The translations under genes and the position numbers were made by a program. DNA of 64,000 nucleotides from Aphelidium insulamus (lineage: Eukaryota > Aphelidiomycota > Aphelidea > Aphelidiaceae), in assembly GCA_036784855.1 (NCBI GenBank), contig JAZDSV010000004.1, forward strand, positions 310,001-374,000. The letters are read 5' to 3'. The notes under the pieces are model-generated. The model made no database searches and was not told the origin of the DNA. It saw nothing but the letters and a program-made list of their open reading frames with translations. Of the stretch, positions 16,204 to 28,064 are shown in pieces (position 1 is the first letter of the stretch; each line of letters begins with the position of its first letter).

Positions 16204-16706
16204 TTATGTAGTAAGCAATGTACCGTAAGGCACCAGCCGATATACGGTGACGCGTCCGTAAAAATCTGTACTACCGCCAAACCAGACCGTTATCATATCT
16301 ACTGGCTGGCCCGTCGCGGCATGCTCCACCTCGAATCGTTGCATCTCGTTCCCATCACGAGTCTCTAAGTGCTGCTCATGAATGACAACCAGCCTGCCAC
16401 TCCCCTCTGCGCCAAGCCGCATCAGCCGCATAAGACACGGCCGTCCAACAAATCCTCCTTGAAACATGAGACAAAGCGCCGTTAGATGAACCGGGGCGTC
16501 AAATCTAAGTGAGATAAATTGTGGGGATCCGGCATCAGAATTCCAGCACGTCTCTTCATCGACAGCCAGCACATTGCGCCTCCCGAAATGCGTCGTATCA
16601 CCATTCAACGTGGAGGAAACCCTAATAGAAACATGGTAAGGATGGCTACAAACGCAAGGCATTTCAAAATATACTTGAGGTTGGCGACCCGCTCACTCAA
16701 ATCCAT
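16204..16706 (-). CDS. NR2C2AP: NR2C2AP-like (F5/8-type beta-sandwich) protein
   Basis: Homologue of the small animal protein NR2C2AP/TRA16, a nuclear-receptor-associated repressor in mammals; its role in fungi is unknown to me. Exons are 16675..16706 (MDLSERVANLK) and 16204..16621, joined across a 53-nt GT-AG intron. Conserved segments are VSSTLNGD, HFGRRNVL, DEETCWNSDAGSPQF, FQGGFVGRPC and a terminal GSTDFYGRVTVYRL. About 150 residues form one beta-sandwich domain with no signal peptide or membrane segment. It lies tail-to-tail with SIN3, about 110 bp apart. Confidence 0.85.
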
Positions 16707-17049
16707 CACAATCAAAGAGGAATATGGGGGTTTAAAATGAGCGTGAAATGCGAGAGCCGAAGAACTTGTCCAACCACGGTTGAAAAAAAATCATATCACA
16801 GACATGGATAAAGGAACGCTTTTTACCCTATTTAGAAATCCATTTTTTTGCTTACACATACCAAAGGTTTACTGCAGAATTAAATTAGCGCCGCCTACAA
16901 AGCAAAGCCGTGTCATGAGTCACAATGAATAAGAGTCGCAGACCAGACCATTTAATGAGTTTGACGTCGTCCAATAAATGCTGCTTCGAGGCAATCAAAG
17001 GAGGTCATGTTGAGGTCGATTAATTGCTTGACTGCTGTAGTGTCAGGCG

Positions 17050-18403
17050 TGCTGTAAGTTTTAACATGAGTCACATAAAAATCATGTTATCATGTTGAGT
17101 CAAGATCAAACTACGAACTTGCTTAAATTTATCAAAGACTTCAGATTTCGTCTTCAATATAAACACAAATGTGTACCTCGTGTAGTCATCAACAAATATA
17201 ACAAAGTACCGGCCATTTCCATAAGACGGTGGATCAATAGGTCCAACCACGTCACTATGAATTAAAGCTCCAATGGAATTGTTTTGTTGTTGTGCGATGT
17301 GATGCGGAAATGTTTTGCATGTGTCTTTCCTTTGTAGCATCCTTCGCAGTGTTGTGACTTGGTTGCCAATGGCAACGCAGCACCCGTAAACATGTGATGC
17401 TTGACCATTTTCCTGATGCAATGATGACCAATATGACCCAGTCTTTGATGCCATAATTCAGTATCATTTAGCGACTGTGTTGCATTAGCATTAAGGCACA
17501 AGTCATTGTTAATTGTGCTATGAAGTATCCAGAGTCCACTTTCTTTTCCGGCTCGTAAAACTACTGCATCATCCTTTAAAGCACAACAATCGTTGTCTTC
17601 AAATATAAATTTGAGACCAATTTTAGTCAGTTGACGAACTGAGATAAGATTGTACGTGGTGTTGTCACCAATTACCACACCTTTTGTTGCCTCATCAGGT
17701 TTCAACTTTCGTCTTTTGTCGAAGACTTGTTGGTTGCCTGAGACATGTTGAGTACAACCGGTGTCTATGTACCAAGGAATACTAATTACCTTGGTCATTT
17801 CGCGCTTAGCCATCAAGGCTATGGCTGCCGAATCCTCATTTTTGGACTTCTTCGGCAGTCGACATGTAGTAGCGCTATGCCCTTTACGACCACAATTGGT
17901 ACAGGGCTTCGGTGCCAAACTTGGATTCTTGATCCAGCATTTGTCCACCGTGTGCGAAGTTTTGTGACAATGTGTACATTGTTCCTTTCGGTTGTCCAGC
18001 TTGTACTTGCGCTTGATACCAGCTTTGGCGACAAGTACTTGCTGGTCCTTCGTGGCACGCGATTTCTTATCGCGATTCAAACTCTGCGCATGTGACATTA
18101 CAAGCGCGCAAAGTCGAGAATAGGTAAGATCTGAACTTCACTCCAGATCTGCCGCTTGGTGTCATACTCGGATGACAAGCTGCGGAGCAGCGCGGCTTGC
18201 TTTTGGTCGTCAGATACCGCATGACCACAATCAACAAGTTGGTTGAATATGTCATTCAACTTGTTGATGTTTGCCAGCATGTTCGAGTCCGAACACTTGA
18301 ACTCGCACATCTGATTGGTCAGATACATTATCTGACTCTTTTCTTTCGCCTGGTACATCGCTTGAAGCTTCTCCAGTCCGATTACGCAATTTACATTCGT
18401 CAA
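17050..18403 (-). mobile_element. Ty1/copia retrotransposon fragment: gag, protease, integrase
   Basis: Read on the minus strand from 18403 it shows a gag (UBN2-type) segment, a CCHC zinc knuckle (CTNCGRKGHSATTC), the protease motif WYIDTGCTQHVSG, a GAG-pre-integrase segment with HQRLGHIGHHC, and the start of integrase (SDVVGPIDPP, YFVIFVDDYTRY). The main frame runs 17262..18098, with gag in another frame (18098..18403) and integrase continuing at 17071..17454, so at least two frame changes are present. Integrase stops before its catalytic core is complete; no LTR was recognised on the left side (16740-17050). It is a truncated, decayed copy. Confidence 0.88.
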
Positions 18404-19433
18404 CGTAACGGTGTCATTATTATTATTGCGGTTTATGTGGACGACTTAGCTATATTTGGCAATTCGGTTACAGAGATTGCAAATTAAAAGCTGATTTTGT
18501 TAGACGGTTTAAAATTCGTGATATTGGCAAACTTTAATTTATACTCGGTATTGAAATTAAACGTGACCGAGAAAAACGCACAATCATTTAGCCAAGAAAA
18601 GAACATCAATGAAATGCTGACAAAGTTCAACATGAATCAATATAAGTCAGTTGATACTCCCATAATTGTTGGACAACGTCTGGTCAAACGTGTGCTGGCG
18701 GACAATGATCCTGCCTACAGTAATGAAACGGAGATGATGAAATCCATCCCCTATGCTGAGGCCATTGGAAGTCTTATATATGCAATGGTTGTCTCACGTT
18801 TTGACATTGCCTATGCTGTCAGCGTTGTAGCGCGATTTATGTCTAATCCCATCACAAGAACACTGGAAAGCAGTTCAACGAATCTATCGTTATTTACAAG
18901 GCACTAAAAGCCATGCTATTGTTTATGGTGGATGTTCTGAACTAAAATTATTCGGATACACAGACTCTAGTTATGGCGATGATCCCGAAACCACTTCGCT
19001 CCACTAGTGGTTACTTTATGACATTAAACGGGGGGTCCAATCAGCTGGAATTCGAGCAGACAATTAACAATTGCTCTCTCTTCTTGTGAAGCTGAATATG
19101 TCGCAATGACAAAAGCAACGTCAGAGATATTATGGTCCAGAAGTCTGCCGTAAGAACTTGGATTTGAAATTATGGATCCTACAATTCTGCATGCCGATAA
19201 TCAGTCAAGTTAAAAAACTTGCCGTAAACCCTAAGTATCACGCTCGTACAAAACATATCAGTATTCGGTGTCATTTCATCAGAAATGTAATTAAACGATC
19301 TCAAGTAAAACTTGAATACTTACAAACTGAGAAAATGTTAGCGGATATCTTGACAAATGGCCTACCTAGAGTAACGCATATAAAATTGCTTACAGGCTTA
19401 GGTATGACGGCAGTACTGAAATCTCAACAATGA
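18373..19433 (+). mobile_element. Ty1/copia retrotransposon fragment: reverse transcriptase and RNase H end
   Basis: The plus strand carries the C-terminal half of copia Pol: an RT segment with IIIIAVYVDDLAIFG (the YVDD active-site box), SVDTPIIVGQ, a KSIPYAEAIGSLIYAM segment and an RNase H portion (GYTDSSYGDD near 18955, SCEAEYVAM near 19090, and a terminal TEKMLADILTNGLPR). Several stops and frame changes break it, so it is a pseudogene. Its orientation is opposite to the gag-integrase fragment it abuts at about 18370-18403. Confidence 0.87.
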
Positions 19434-19466
19434 CATGTACTCCATACGGCTTGCATTGGAAGGGAA

Positions 19467-19795
19467 TGTTGGAATATGCAACACATACGCCGTTCATCGT
19501 ACATAAAACAGTACATGAAATAATATGTCACTCGTGACATGTGTGGCGTCCCCCTGACAATCATGTGATCTAAATGATTGGCTCACATAAATCTGGCGTA
19601 CGTCAGTAAAATCTGGCGTTTTTGCTATAAAAGGTGACATGCACGCACACAAAATAGATTTACTCTTACTTTCCTCACACTCACTAATTTTACGTGACCT
19701 TTGAACACGTGCTTCCTATATACGACCTTAAAGCTCACCTAATGGCTCGCAATAAAATATATTCTTTGCTGATCAATAATCTTGTATTGCCAAAC
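19467..19795 (+). repeat. probable 3' LTR of the plus-strand copia fragment
   Basis: It begins TGTTGGAATATGCA directly after a polypurine stretch (GGAAGGGAA), the expected PPT/3'-LTR junction. It contains a palindrome TGTCAC-TC-GTGACA near 19527, a TATA box (GCTATAAAAG near 19625) and an AATAAA-type poly(A) signal near 19752. The right edge is approximate, placed at a terminal AACA. Confidence 0.7.
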
Positions 19796-20330
19796 ACTGC
19801 TACTGACGGTATTGGTGCCTATTGATTCGTTGCTCACCAGCGCACCAATGCCGTCAGGAGCCGCAACGATCAATATCAGATCAACTCTGGCACTACTTTT
19901 GGAATACACAATGCAACAGTCACTCGCAGTCAGTCCGATCGGTCAAAGTATGTTGCCAGGAATACCAAATTACTGAGCAACATCACCAATGACGAATGAC
20001 GCTGCCAAGCAATATCTGATGCCTCGGATAGAATTGGTGCTCGCGGCTATAAAAGGCGCGCATGTTAGCATCAATAAACACCAACTTCTTCTCAACTAGT
20101 ATACGTTGACACTACTACTCTACGTATATTTTAATACTAACTTGCCTGATGTTACGATATTTCTTCAGTATGACCGGTGTTACCCAACAAAATGCGGTGA
20201 ACTGGTGTTATTTATGGAAATGTGCCAGAAAAGTGTTGAATATGCAATGCATACGCCTTTCCGTACATGTCAACAATTGTCAGTCGTGACATATTGTAGA
20301 ATGTCCTGGTGACATCTTTTGTCGAAATAA
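19796..20330. repeat. degenerate LTR-like sequences
   Basis: Bases 20234 to about 20330 resemble the start of the 3' LTR (TGTTGAATATGCAATGCATACG, then CGTGACAT), so this is an old solo or truncated LTR copy. The segment before it has a second TATA box (GGCTATAAAAGG near 20047) and AATAAA near 20075, consistent with part of another LTR. An 8-bp inverted repeat (ATTGGTGC/GCACCAAT) lies near 19813-19850. No coding potential was seen. Confidence 0.55.
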
Positions 20331-21458
20331 TTGGTATGTTAACTGTAGTTCGGGGCACTCTGGAAAAAGGTGTAAACTTAAGGCTAAGGCTGATCGGCAT
20401 ACATAACAAGGTGTAAACTATAGTTCCTAGAGTGTAAACTTAATACACTGCCAGCGTTGCAGAGCATTGTGGAGCGTAGTAGGAATACGGTGAAGGCAGC
20501 ACTACGCACTAGTTGCACACGCAGCAGTGCAGAACGTAGCAGAGTGACGCACAGGAAAGTAGTATGACAATGGAGGTAACAGAATAGTGGTATGCGGACG
20601 TCCCCTTTATATACCTGAGCTGTCGCGCGTCGCGTATGATGCACCTTGGCAAAACCTTGGCAAACATTTGTCGCGACGTGACGCGTCGCGTTGAGTTCCG
20701 TATGCAACATGTGTTAGTGCAGGGAGTTGTGTAGGTGCTGATCTTAATTAACAGTTAGTGGCTCGCGGGGGGTTACTTATTTTATGTGCGATACACAGAA
20801 ATAGCCCCACTATTGTGAGCTAATCATAGCCAGAAGTTATATGTAAAGCGCGCAAAATATAGGAATGCACCGTCTACGGATGGCACCTTGCAGCTCTGTT
20901 CGTTGTAAGACCAACCACAAGTGTGAAGCAGCAATTGATAGCTATAGATCCATCATGTATAACTATGAACAGTGGTGTAAAGTATTAAATGCATCGTCTA
21001 TATCGTCATCTACACGAAGCAGTGTTGGTTGGCCCTGCCGCCTCAGTTAGCTACAAATGATTTGGACCTGACTGAACGCCAAAATGGCGCTGAAAATGCG
21101 CGTAAATGCAGCTCTAGCTGTGCCTGCCATAGAGCGCGACATTTTATTATGCAGCGGCACGACCGGTGGCACTTAACCGCTGACACACGATGAAACATTG
21201 TTTGTTGCGGGTGCCATAGCGGTGCCATCGGTTAAGGTCATCTGAGTAACCTTAGCGGGTGCCATGGGGGTGCCATAGTGACCCGAGCTATCAATCACCT
21301 ACCAAATAATTGAGTAATAAGTTACTAACTGGTAAACTTGGAAGTGAATTCGTTTCCCACTCGCTTATTTTAGCCACATCCTAACATAAATATGTAACCA
21401 GCAGTTAGTAACCACATACTTATTTTGCAGAGAGGTCATGATTTATTACGTGGCCACG
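20331..21458. other. gene-free stretch right of the retroelement island
   Basis: No recognisable gene, RNA or intact repeat. A few short self-similar words occur (GGTGCCAT several times at 21208-21280). The frames here are short and show no family resemblance. It is probably decayed repeat material plus the 3' flank of the uS4m gene. Confidence 0.5.
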
Positions 21459-22337
21459 CTAAAACTTTCGATACCTGGTATAAAAGTCAAATGCGCGCTG
21501 ATGGACCATTTCGTCGTATGGTGTAGGAACCTCACATCTGCCAGGCTTTATAACTGGCGATCGCAGGAGGCAAAACGAAAGATTATTGTAATTAACCTCC
21601 AAGTACTCCGGCACGAACATCCACGGAGCCATGTATGGCAATGGATGTAGCCCATAGTCCACGGCCGCAAACATTTCTTGCTTTCGCGTCTTGGTTACTT
21701 CGATGCCGTCGCTGCATGCATTTTCACTCCCTGCAGAGTTTTTTTCCGCCTCAGCATCGTTGATTTTGGCGTCACGGTTCAGCAGTTGCAATTTGTCCGC
21801 GCGCACCTGAACGACATCGCCATCTTCCAGCACGTAACCGGGCAACGTTACACGACTACCATTCACCGTTACTGCTCCATGTTTGCAAAGCCGCCTGGCA
21901 TCCCAAATAGATGGCACAAAACATGCGCGAAAAAGTGCCATATCCACGCGTCTCTCTAAAAACGCAAAACCTAACATTGTAGTTGGCGGAGTCGGTAATT
22001 TCAGTGCGGAGTTGATTACACCAATATTGGAGTCCCGCGGTATATCTCGTCGTCCGGCAGCTAGTCGAGGCAGTGCAACCGCGCGCAAGCGACGAAATTG
22101 CTTCTGAGGGATGTGTGGCACGTGATATGCGTGGCATAATTGCTTCGCGCGCCAGCGGAGTTGGAACGCAGTTCGCTGTGCTTCGCGCTCAGGCCCCGCG
22201 CGTGCATGTGCACTCAGGTTGAATAGATTGACCGGATGCCAGCTCAAATCCACTAGACCACGCCTGCCGCAGGTTACCCAGTTAGCATGTAGTGCAGAGT
22301 ATTATGAAGCGCCAAATCATCAGCTCGCACTGACCAT
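21459..22337 (-). CDS. NAM9: mitochondrial ribosomal protein uS4m
   Basis: Mitochondrial small-subunit protein of the S4 family. The N-terminal part has HPVNLFNLSAHAR and LRWRAKQLCHAYH. The S4 RNA-binding domain is RRVDMALFRACFV, DARRLCKHGAVTVNGSRV and LEDGDVVQVRADKL. The C-terminal fungal signature is APWMFVPEYLEVNYNNLSF, and the protein ends in FYTRYRKF. The main exon is 21459..22252. No ATG lies in frame before the S4 region, so I infer a 7-nt first exon (22331..22337, ATGGTCA) and an intron 22253..22330 with GTGCGA donor and TAG acceptor. A GTG start at 22253 is the alternative. The gene is divergent from NDUFAF6, about 65 bp away. Confidence 0.87.
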
Positions 22338-22402
22338 ATAAACGGTTTTTTCAGCGGCATTTCGCTCTACTCTCTCTCTCTACTCTCTCAATCAGGTGCA
22401 CA

Positions 22403-23693
22403 ATGAACGTTTTCTACAGAGCAAACATTCGCCCCGCGCTATATTTTACGCGACAATACTCCGTCGAATGCAGCCACAAATATGGCAATGGCTCAATATA
22501 CGCAAATTCGGTGCATATCTGTCGTAGAATAGTCAGGTGTGTAAAATTTGTCACCGTGTCATCACGCGTATGACATGTGCTAGAAACCAGGATTACGAGG
22601 GATATCTAGGCACAATCTTTATTCCCGCCAGTGATCGCCCAATTCAATGGGCACTTCGCTCGTTAAACGTAGAGTTGTCTCGCATTAATGAAACTGGCGG
22701 AGAGCTTGGAGTAGCGGCAAACCGTATGCGACTGCTTTGGTGGCGTGATGAGATCCGCGCTGTTTTGACCAAAAAGTCACGGACTGAGCATCCCGTACTT
22801 CGTGCTCTTGACTACTCTTGCCGTCAGATGGCAAGTGTTGACCGGCAGTGGACTGAATCATTCTTTATGCGCATAATTGGTGCCCGGGTACGCGATTTCA
22901 ATTTATCATTATTACTTGCATATTTATATGTACTGTGTCTATTAATATGCTACCTAAAACACACACACACACATACATATATGGCACTTGTGAGATTATC
23001 TTGCAAAAAATGATATTACTGATGGGCGAGTTATCGCCAGACTACTCTCAACTTAATTCAAAGGAGCGTGAGCTTGGAGTCTGCCAGCCGGGTTCGCTGG
23101 ATGAGATGGAAGCATATTCAGAACAAACTATTGGTTCGATGTATTATCTCCAATTGGAAGCGCTGGGGCATCGAAGCTTGCCGGCTGACCATATTGCCAG
23201 TCACCTTGCAAAAGCTGTTGGTCATGTGGTTGCCCTGCGAACAGTCGCGCATTATGCGGCACAGGGACATTGCGTTCTTCCAGCAGATGTATGCATGAAA
23301 CACGGCATTTCGGCGGAAAATGTTATAAGGATATCTCGCATTATGGTTACCACAACTTCGGCGACGGCGAAGGCGGTCAAAAACCAGCTATCTCTCGCGC
23401 ACAAATACGAGCAACTGAATGCGGTTGTATTTGAATTGGCATGTGCTGCATTGGAGCATTTGCGTGCGGCAGGCAGCCTCTGGAGCTCTGGCTATGAGCC
23501 AGGCAGCAGTCGTGAAGTTTTTCTGCCTGCGGTTCCATGCGCACTTTTCCTACGGCGCCTTGAAGCGAATGGATTCAACCTGTTCTCTTCGCGCAGCCTG
23601 GCGCCACTCTCTAGGCCGACGCTCATATATCAGATGTGGCGACACAGTAAATCTCGCAACAGCTTGCTGCGGCGGTCATTGCTGCCTAAGTGA
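22403..23693 (+). CDS. NDUFAF6: complex I assembly factor NDUFAF6 (squalene/phytoene-synthase-like)
   Basis: Mitochondrial protein needed for complex I assembly; it has the trans-isoprenyl diphosphate synthase fold but is not thought to be a synthase. A basic leader (MNVFYRANIRPALYF) suggests mitochondrial import. Conserved parts are RNQDYEGYLGTIFIP, RMRLLWWRDEI, EAYSEQTIGSMYYLQLEAL, HLAKAVGHVVALRTVAHYA and VFLPAVPCALFLRRLE. Introns: 22537..22583 and 22888..23030; the second contains a CA/TA run. The junction GAR|LSPDYS is the best phase-consistent choice. Its presence fits NDUFS2 in the same window: this organism has complex I. Confidence 0.9.
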
Positions 23694-23731
23694 CAATGTA
23701 GGCGTCACAATAAAATTAAGATTTGACAACC

Positions 23732-24793
23732 ATGGATCATGATGGCGTGTTGGACCTCTTTGAGCAGGCACGCGCCGCCCTGTGACTAGCTAGCACGAGC
23801 TAACCTACTGACTGCACTTATATAACGCAGACTACGCAGTATCGGTGCTGGCGCTTCGCGCGCCAAGAGCTGGTACAGATCCGCAGTGAATGCCGTCAAG
23901 AAGCTCTGGCTAGAATATGCGGAGAAAGCATTGCTGCATCGCAATCGACCACCCAAGACTCTTCTCGGCAGCTGGTAGCTCCGGAACCGATATCAGTTGA
24001 GGAGCAGATGACACTATGCGCCTTCTACGAGCAGAAAATTGTCGATGTTTGCCACGTGTTCCGATTTCCATTGCGCATACAGGCACGCACGTTACTCAAC
24101 AACGTGTGGTACTGATGAGAACGCTCGTTAGGCAACAGCGTTGGTGTACTTTCGGAGATTTTACCTGGTGCGGTGTGCTGCAGAATTTTCCGCGCTGAAA
24201 GACATCATGGCTACCTGTCTCTTCCTCGCTACCAAGACGGAAAATCATTACATCTCCGTGGACAAGTTTTGTGCTCCGCTGAAGATTGCTACTAAGCTTA
24301 TATTGGATACGGAGTTTGTCGTGGCTGAAGCACTGCGTTTTCACTTTGCCATAAACCATCCGCTTATGGCGCTGCATGGCATATATCTAGACTCTCAAGC
24401 GTTTATGCCTGCTCCGCAGCAGCAAGTCACTCTGCAACGGATATACGACTCGGCCGTCTCCTTGGTGCAGAAAACATACTTTACCGACTGCATGTTTATG
24501 TACCAACCCGCACAGATTGCACTCGCTGTGTTTTGTAAAAGCTCAAGCACTCTGGGGGTGAACTTTCTAAATCGGTGTGTTGCATGTATTAGTAACCTGA
24601 CCTCATTATTGCTAGCTACGTGGAACCTCGATTTTCAGCCTCTCCAGAGTACTCAAATCTGGTTGAATCGATTAATAGCATTGGTACCCTGGTGGATGAG
24701 TACGTGTCCGCTGACAAGGATGCAGCCAGGCAAATCGATCGGCGCTTACATGAATGGAAGTCGACTGTTACATGCAGCAATAAAAAGTTTTAA
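23732..24793 (+). CDS. CCL1: cyclin H (TFIIH/CAK regulatory cyclin)
   Basis: Regulatory subunit of the CDK-activating kinase within TFIIH. Exon 1 gives MDHDGVLDLFEQ; exon 2 continues TTQYRCWRFARQEL and VEEQMTLCAFYEQKIVDVC; exon 3 has LVYFRRFYLV, LFLATKTENHY and EALRFHFAINHPL; exon 4 begins YVEPRF and ends SNKKF. Introns are 23768..23830, 24083..24131 and 24575..24615. The first two have GC donors (both CAG|GCACGC); GT alternatives fail on phase or leave an intron too short. The gene is convergent with Lon: stop codons are 10 bp apart. Confidence 0.9.
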
Positions 24794-24803
24794 AAGAAAT
24801 ACT

Positions 24804-27800
24804 CTAAATTGTTGCTTTAGTAGCAAACACAAGATCAAACACCTCGTTATAAGAGCTGACGAAGTGCGGAGTAATGCCTTGGCGCATTTCAAGCGGTAAA
24901 TCACTGAAATCGGCATGGTTGGCGATGGGCAATATAATTCGTGACACGCATGCACGCCTGGCAGCCATGACCTTCTCCTTTACCCCGCCAATCTTGAGCA
25001 CTTTGCCAGTAAGCGTGAGCTCGCCAGTCATGGCAAGATCCGAATCAATTGGTGCGTTCATCGCAAGAGACAGAAGGGCCGTGCACATTGCAATTCCGGC
25101 CGAGGGACCTGCGTGAGGGCTTGATAAATAGTTCGATAAATGGTAAATGATGACAAACATAACTTGCCATCTTTTGACGTCGCACCTTCCGGAACGTGCA
25201 AATGTACGGCTGCTACTTCAAAAAATGTGTTTTTAGGATCACGCTCGCGGAGGTATGAGCCGGCAAATGAATGCGCGATATTGGCAGATTCCTTCATGAC
25301 GGAACCGAGTTTTCCCGTTTGCGTAAACGACGGCTTTGACTCGGCATCTAGGGGAGATTCCAGAACAGTCTCGATGTAAAGCGATGCTCCGCCCATGGCG
25401 CTGTAAGCTAAGCCCATTACAACACCCGGCGGCAAAGCAGAGTCGAACAGTCTTTCGGTTTGAAACAGAGGTGATCCCACAAAATCTTTCAAATTTGATT
25501 GATCAACGACTATCAAGTCCCTATTCGACACTTGAATATGTTCCGAGCTTGATAACTCCACGACCTTCAACGCCGACTTGCGATAAATTTGCTCGATTTT
25601 CTTTTTTAGGTGCCGAACGCCACTTTCGCGGCAATAATGATGAATCAGCGAATCAATGGCTCTGTCGTCAATACTGACGCTGTCAACACCAACTCCTGAT
25701 GATTGCATAGCTTGCGGAATTAAAAAATTCTTGGCGATCATTCGTTTCTCTTCAGCGAGGTATCCCGACAGGTTAATCAACTCCATGCGGTCCAGAAGCG
25801 GTCCAGGAATCGTTTCGGTGGCATTGGCGGTGCATACAAACAATACTTTCGACAGATCCACGGGTACGTCAAGGTAGTGGTCCAAGAACGATTTGTTTTG
25901 CTCCGGATCAAGAACCTGGAACCTGGATTATTACTGGCATTATAGAATCTTATAACGTACCTCAAGCAATGCAGATGATGGATCGCCGCTGTGCCCGCCA
26001 TGACCAATTTTGTCCACTTAATAATCAAAAAGCATGCAAAATGAGATACAAAACTTCGCACCTTCATCAATTAAAATTAGCGGGTTCGACGATTCCACAG
26101 ATTTGAGCGCTTGAACCAATTTACCAGGCATAGCGCCAACGTAAGTTCGTCGGTGGCCTTTTATCTCGGCGACGTCGTACAGGCCTCCTACGCTGAAGCG
26201 GAAAAACTTACGCGCAAGCGCTTTGGCAATAGACTTTCCTATCGATGTTTTGCCAACTCCTAATACCATGACTCGGGAACAGTGACAACAAGTTCATCGT
26301 ACCGGGAGGTCCGACGAGGCAAATTATTTTCCCTTCAACTGTTCCGCGCAACTGCGCAACCGCAATAAATTCCAATATACGTTCTTTGACGTCTTTCAGG
26401 CCGTAATGATTGACATCGAGCACGGCTTGAGCGTGCTCTAATCCGAAGGTTTCATTAGTTTGCTTCCCCCACGGAACAACAGTCAGCCAGTCAAGATAGT
26501 TTTGTGTCAAGTTGTATTCTTGCGATGAAGGTTTCAAATGGGCTAGTCTATCCATTTCCTGATCGTTCGATCAAGATGTAGCATCTATATGAAACGAACT
26601 TTACCTCAAGGAAAACCTTATTAACCACATCTGGCATCTTTAAAGACTCTGCGCGGCTTCGAAACTTAACTAATTGTTTATCGCGAACGGCTGTCTCCAA
26701 TCCCAACTCTTTCCGTATACCGCTGAGCCGCTCACGCAAATAAGATTCTTGCTCTTTACTTCCAATCCGACTTTGCAAACCTTGACTTATTTCGTGCTGA
26801 AGCGCAGCATTTACGTGTTCAGCCTTTAAAAGTTTTAGGCTTTTACGCAGTCGTTCCTCAACCACAGAGCCTAAGGGTTTTATGAACTGAGAAGCTTATT
26901 TTGCACTTACATTCCATTATGTCTTGCAAATGTTCAGGTTCAGCGTCAGACATTGCAGATGCAAAATCTGCTATTTTGACAGGATCATCAAATAATCCAC
27001 CAAGCGTGTTTTTAGATCGAACAAATTCGGCCATTTGATCACGAACCAAAGGATTAAGGCGCACAACTTCGTTCATCACGTCCATTATTTCTGACATGAG
27101 CACATGAATTGCTTTAGATTCCTTATCAAACGGCTGCTCATTAACTGCTTCAACAAACGCAAATGGCAATGAGATAGTTTCCGCAGTGCTTTGACCCCCG
27201 GTGCCATCTTCCGGAGTCGGCTGAGACTGCGTTTCCAAGTCCGCTGAATGCAATTGTACATCGGCGTCTGTAGCAACTTCGCTATCGTGTTCGGAATCAG
27301 CTTGACTCAGGGCAACCGATGGCGGCATTACAAGCGTTTTAATCGTCACTCGCTGGTGCGGATACAAAAGCACAGTAAGACTTCCGTTTGGGCCCGGCAT
27401 TAGATTAACGATTTGTGCAAGGCTTCCAACCCGATAAATATCAGCTGGATTTTTCAGTAGATGTCCAGCGTATTCCTCATCTTTGGTCATGAAAGCCGCG
27501 ACGAATGGCCTATTGCGCGCCAGATTCGACTTTATCCCTTCGATAACAGGTCGATCCTTTACCATGACCTAAATACAAGCATCGATATTGAAGAAATGAG
27601 GATCATGAATTCACTTACAGCCTTGTAGAATCCCGGAAATAGAGGGCGTTGCTTGACAGGCAGCACTAGCACTTGTGATCTGCCATGTGAAGCGGACTCA
27701 ACCGACGGAGTGGCAAGCGAATTCTCCAGCTACCAAAAGAGTGAGCTCAACTTTCACGTAAAAGCATATAACCATATGACGCTGACCACACTAAGGGCCT

Positions 27801-28011
27801 TCTGCATCATGGACACCGAGTCGGGCTTGTCATGGCCATCCTTGCTACTGATATGGTCGCCGTCAGCACCGGAATCCGACTTTTTTGACAGCCGTATCTG
27901 GCTGGTTAGCAGCTCACGACTAGGCTTGATCGATAATAGCGACGAGCGCCACCTAGGCATGACGACGGACAACGGCGCGCGATGTGTGAGCATGATGACG
28001 CGAGTCAGCAT
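24804..28011 (-). CDS. PIM1: mitochondrial Lon protease (Pim1)
   Basis: ATP-dependent serine protease of the mitochondrial matrix. It begins with a basic leader ([17 protein letters not shown]). The LON substrate domain has [16 protein letters not shown]. The AAA+ module has [15 protein letters not shown], Walker A split by an intron ([16 protein letters not shown]), [19 protein letters not shown] and [20 protein letters not shown]. The protease domain has [20 protein letters not shown] (catalytic Ser) and [18 protein letters not shown] (catalytic Lys). Multiple short introns; two located precisely are 27730..27789 and 25109..25167. The latter has a GC donor (GCAAGT) and lies inside the catalytic-serine motif. 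It starts 53 bp downstream of the tubulin stop. Confidence 0.94.
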
Positions 28012-28064
28012 TTTATTAAGGGACTGATAGGTCGCCGATCAACAGATCAAAATCTGACCGAGAC

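Noticed and set aside
17745-18095. Plus-strand frame across the copia gag-protease segment
   Set aside because: It is antisense to the clear zinc-knuckle and protease frame on the minus strand.
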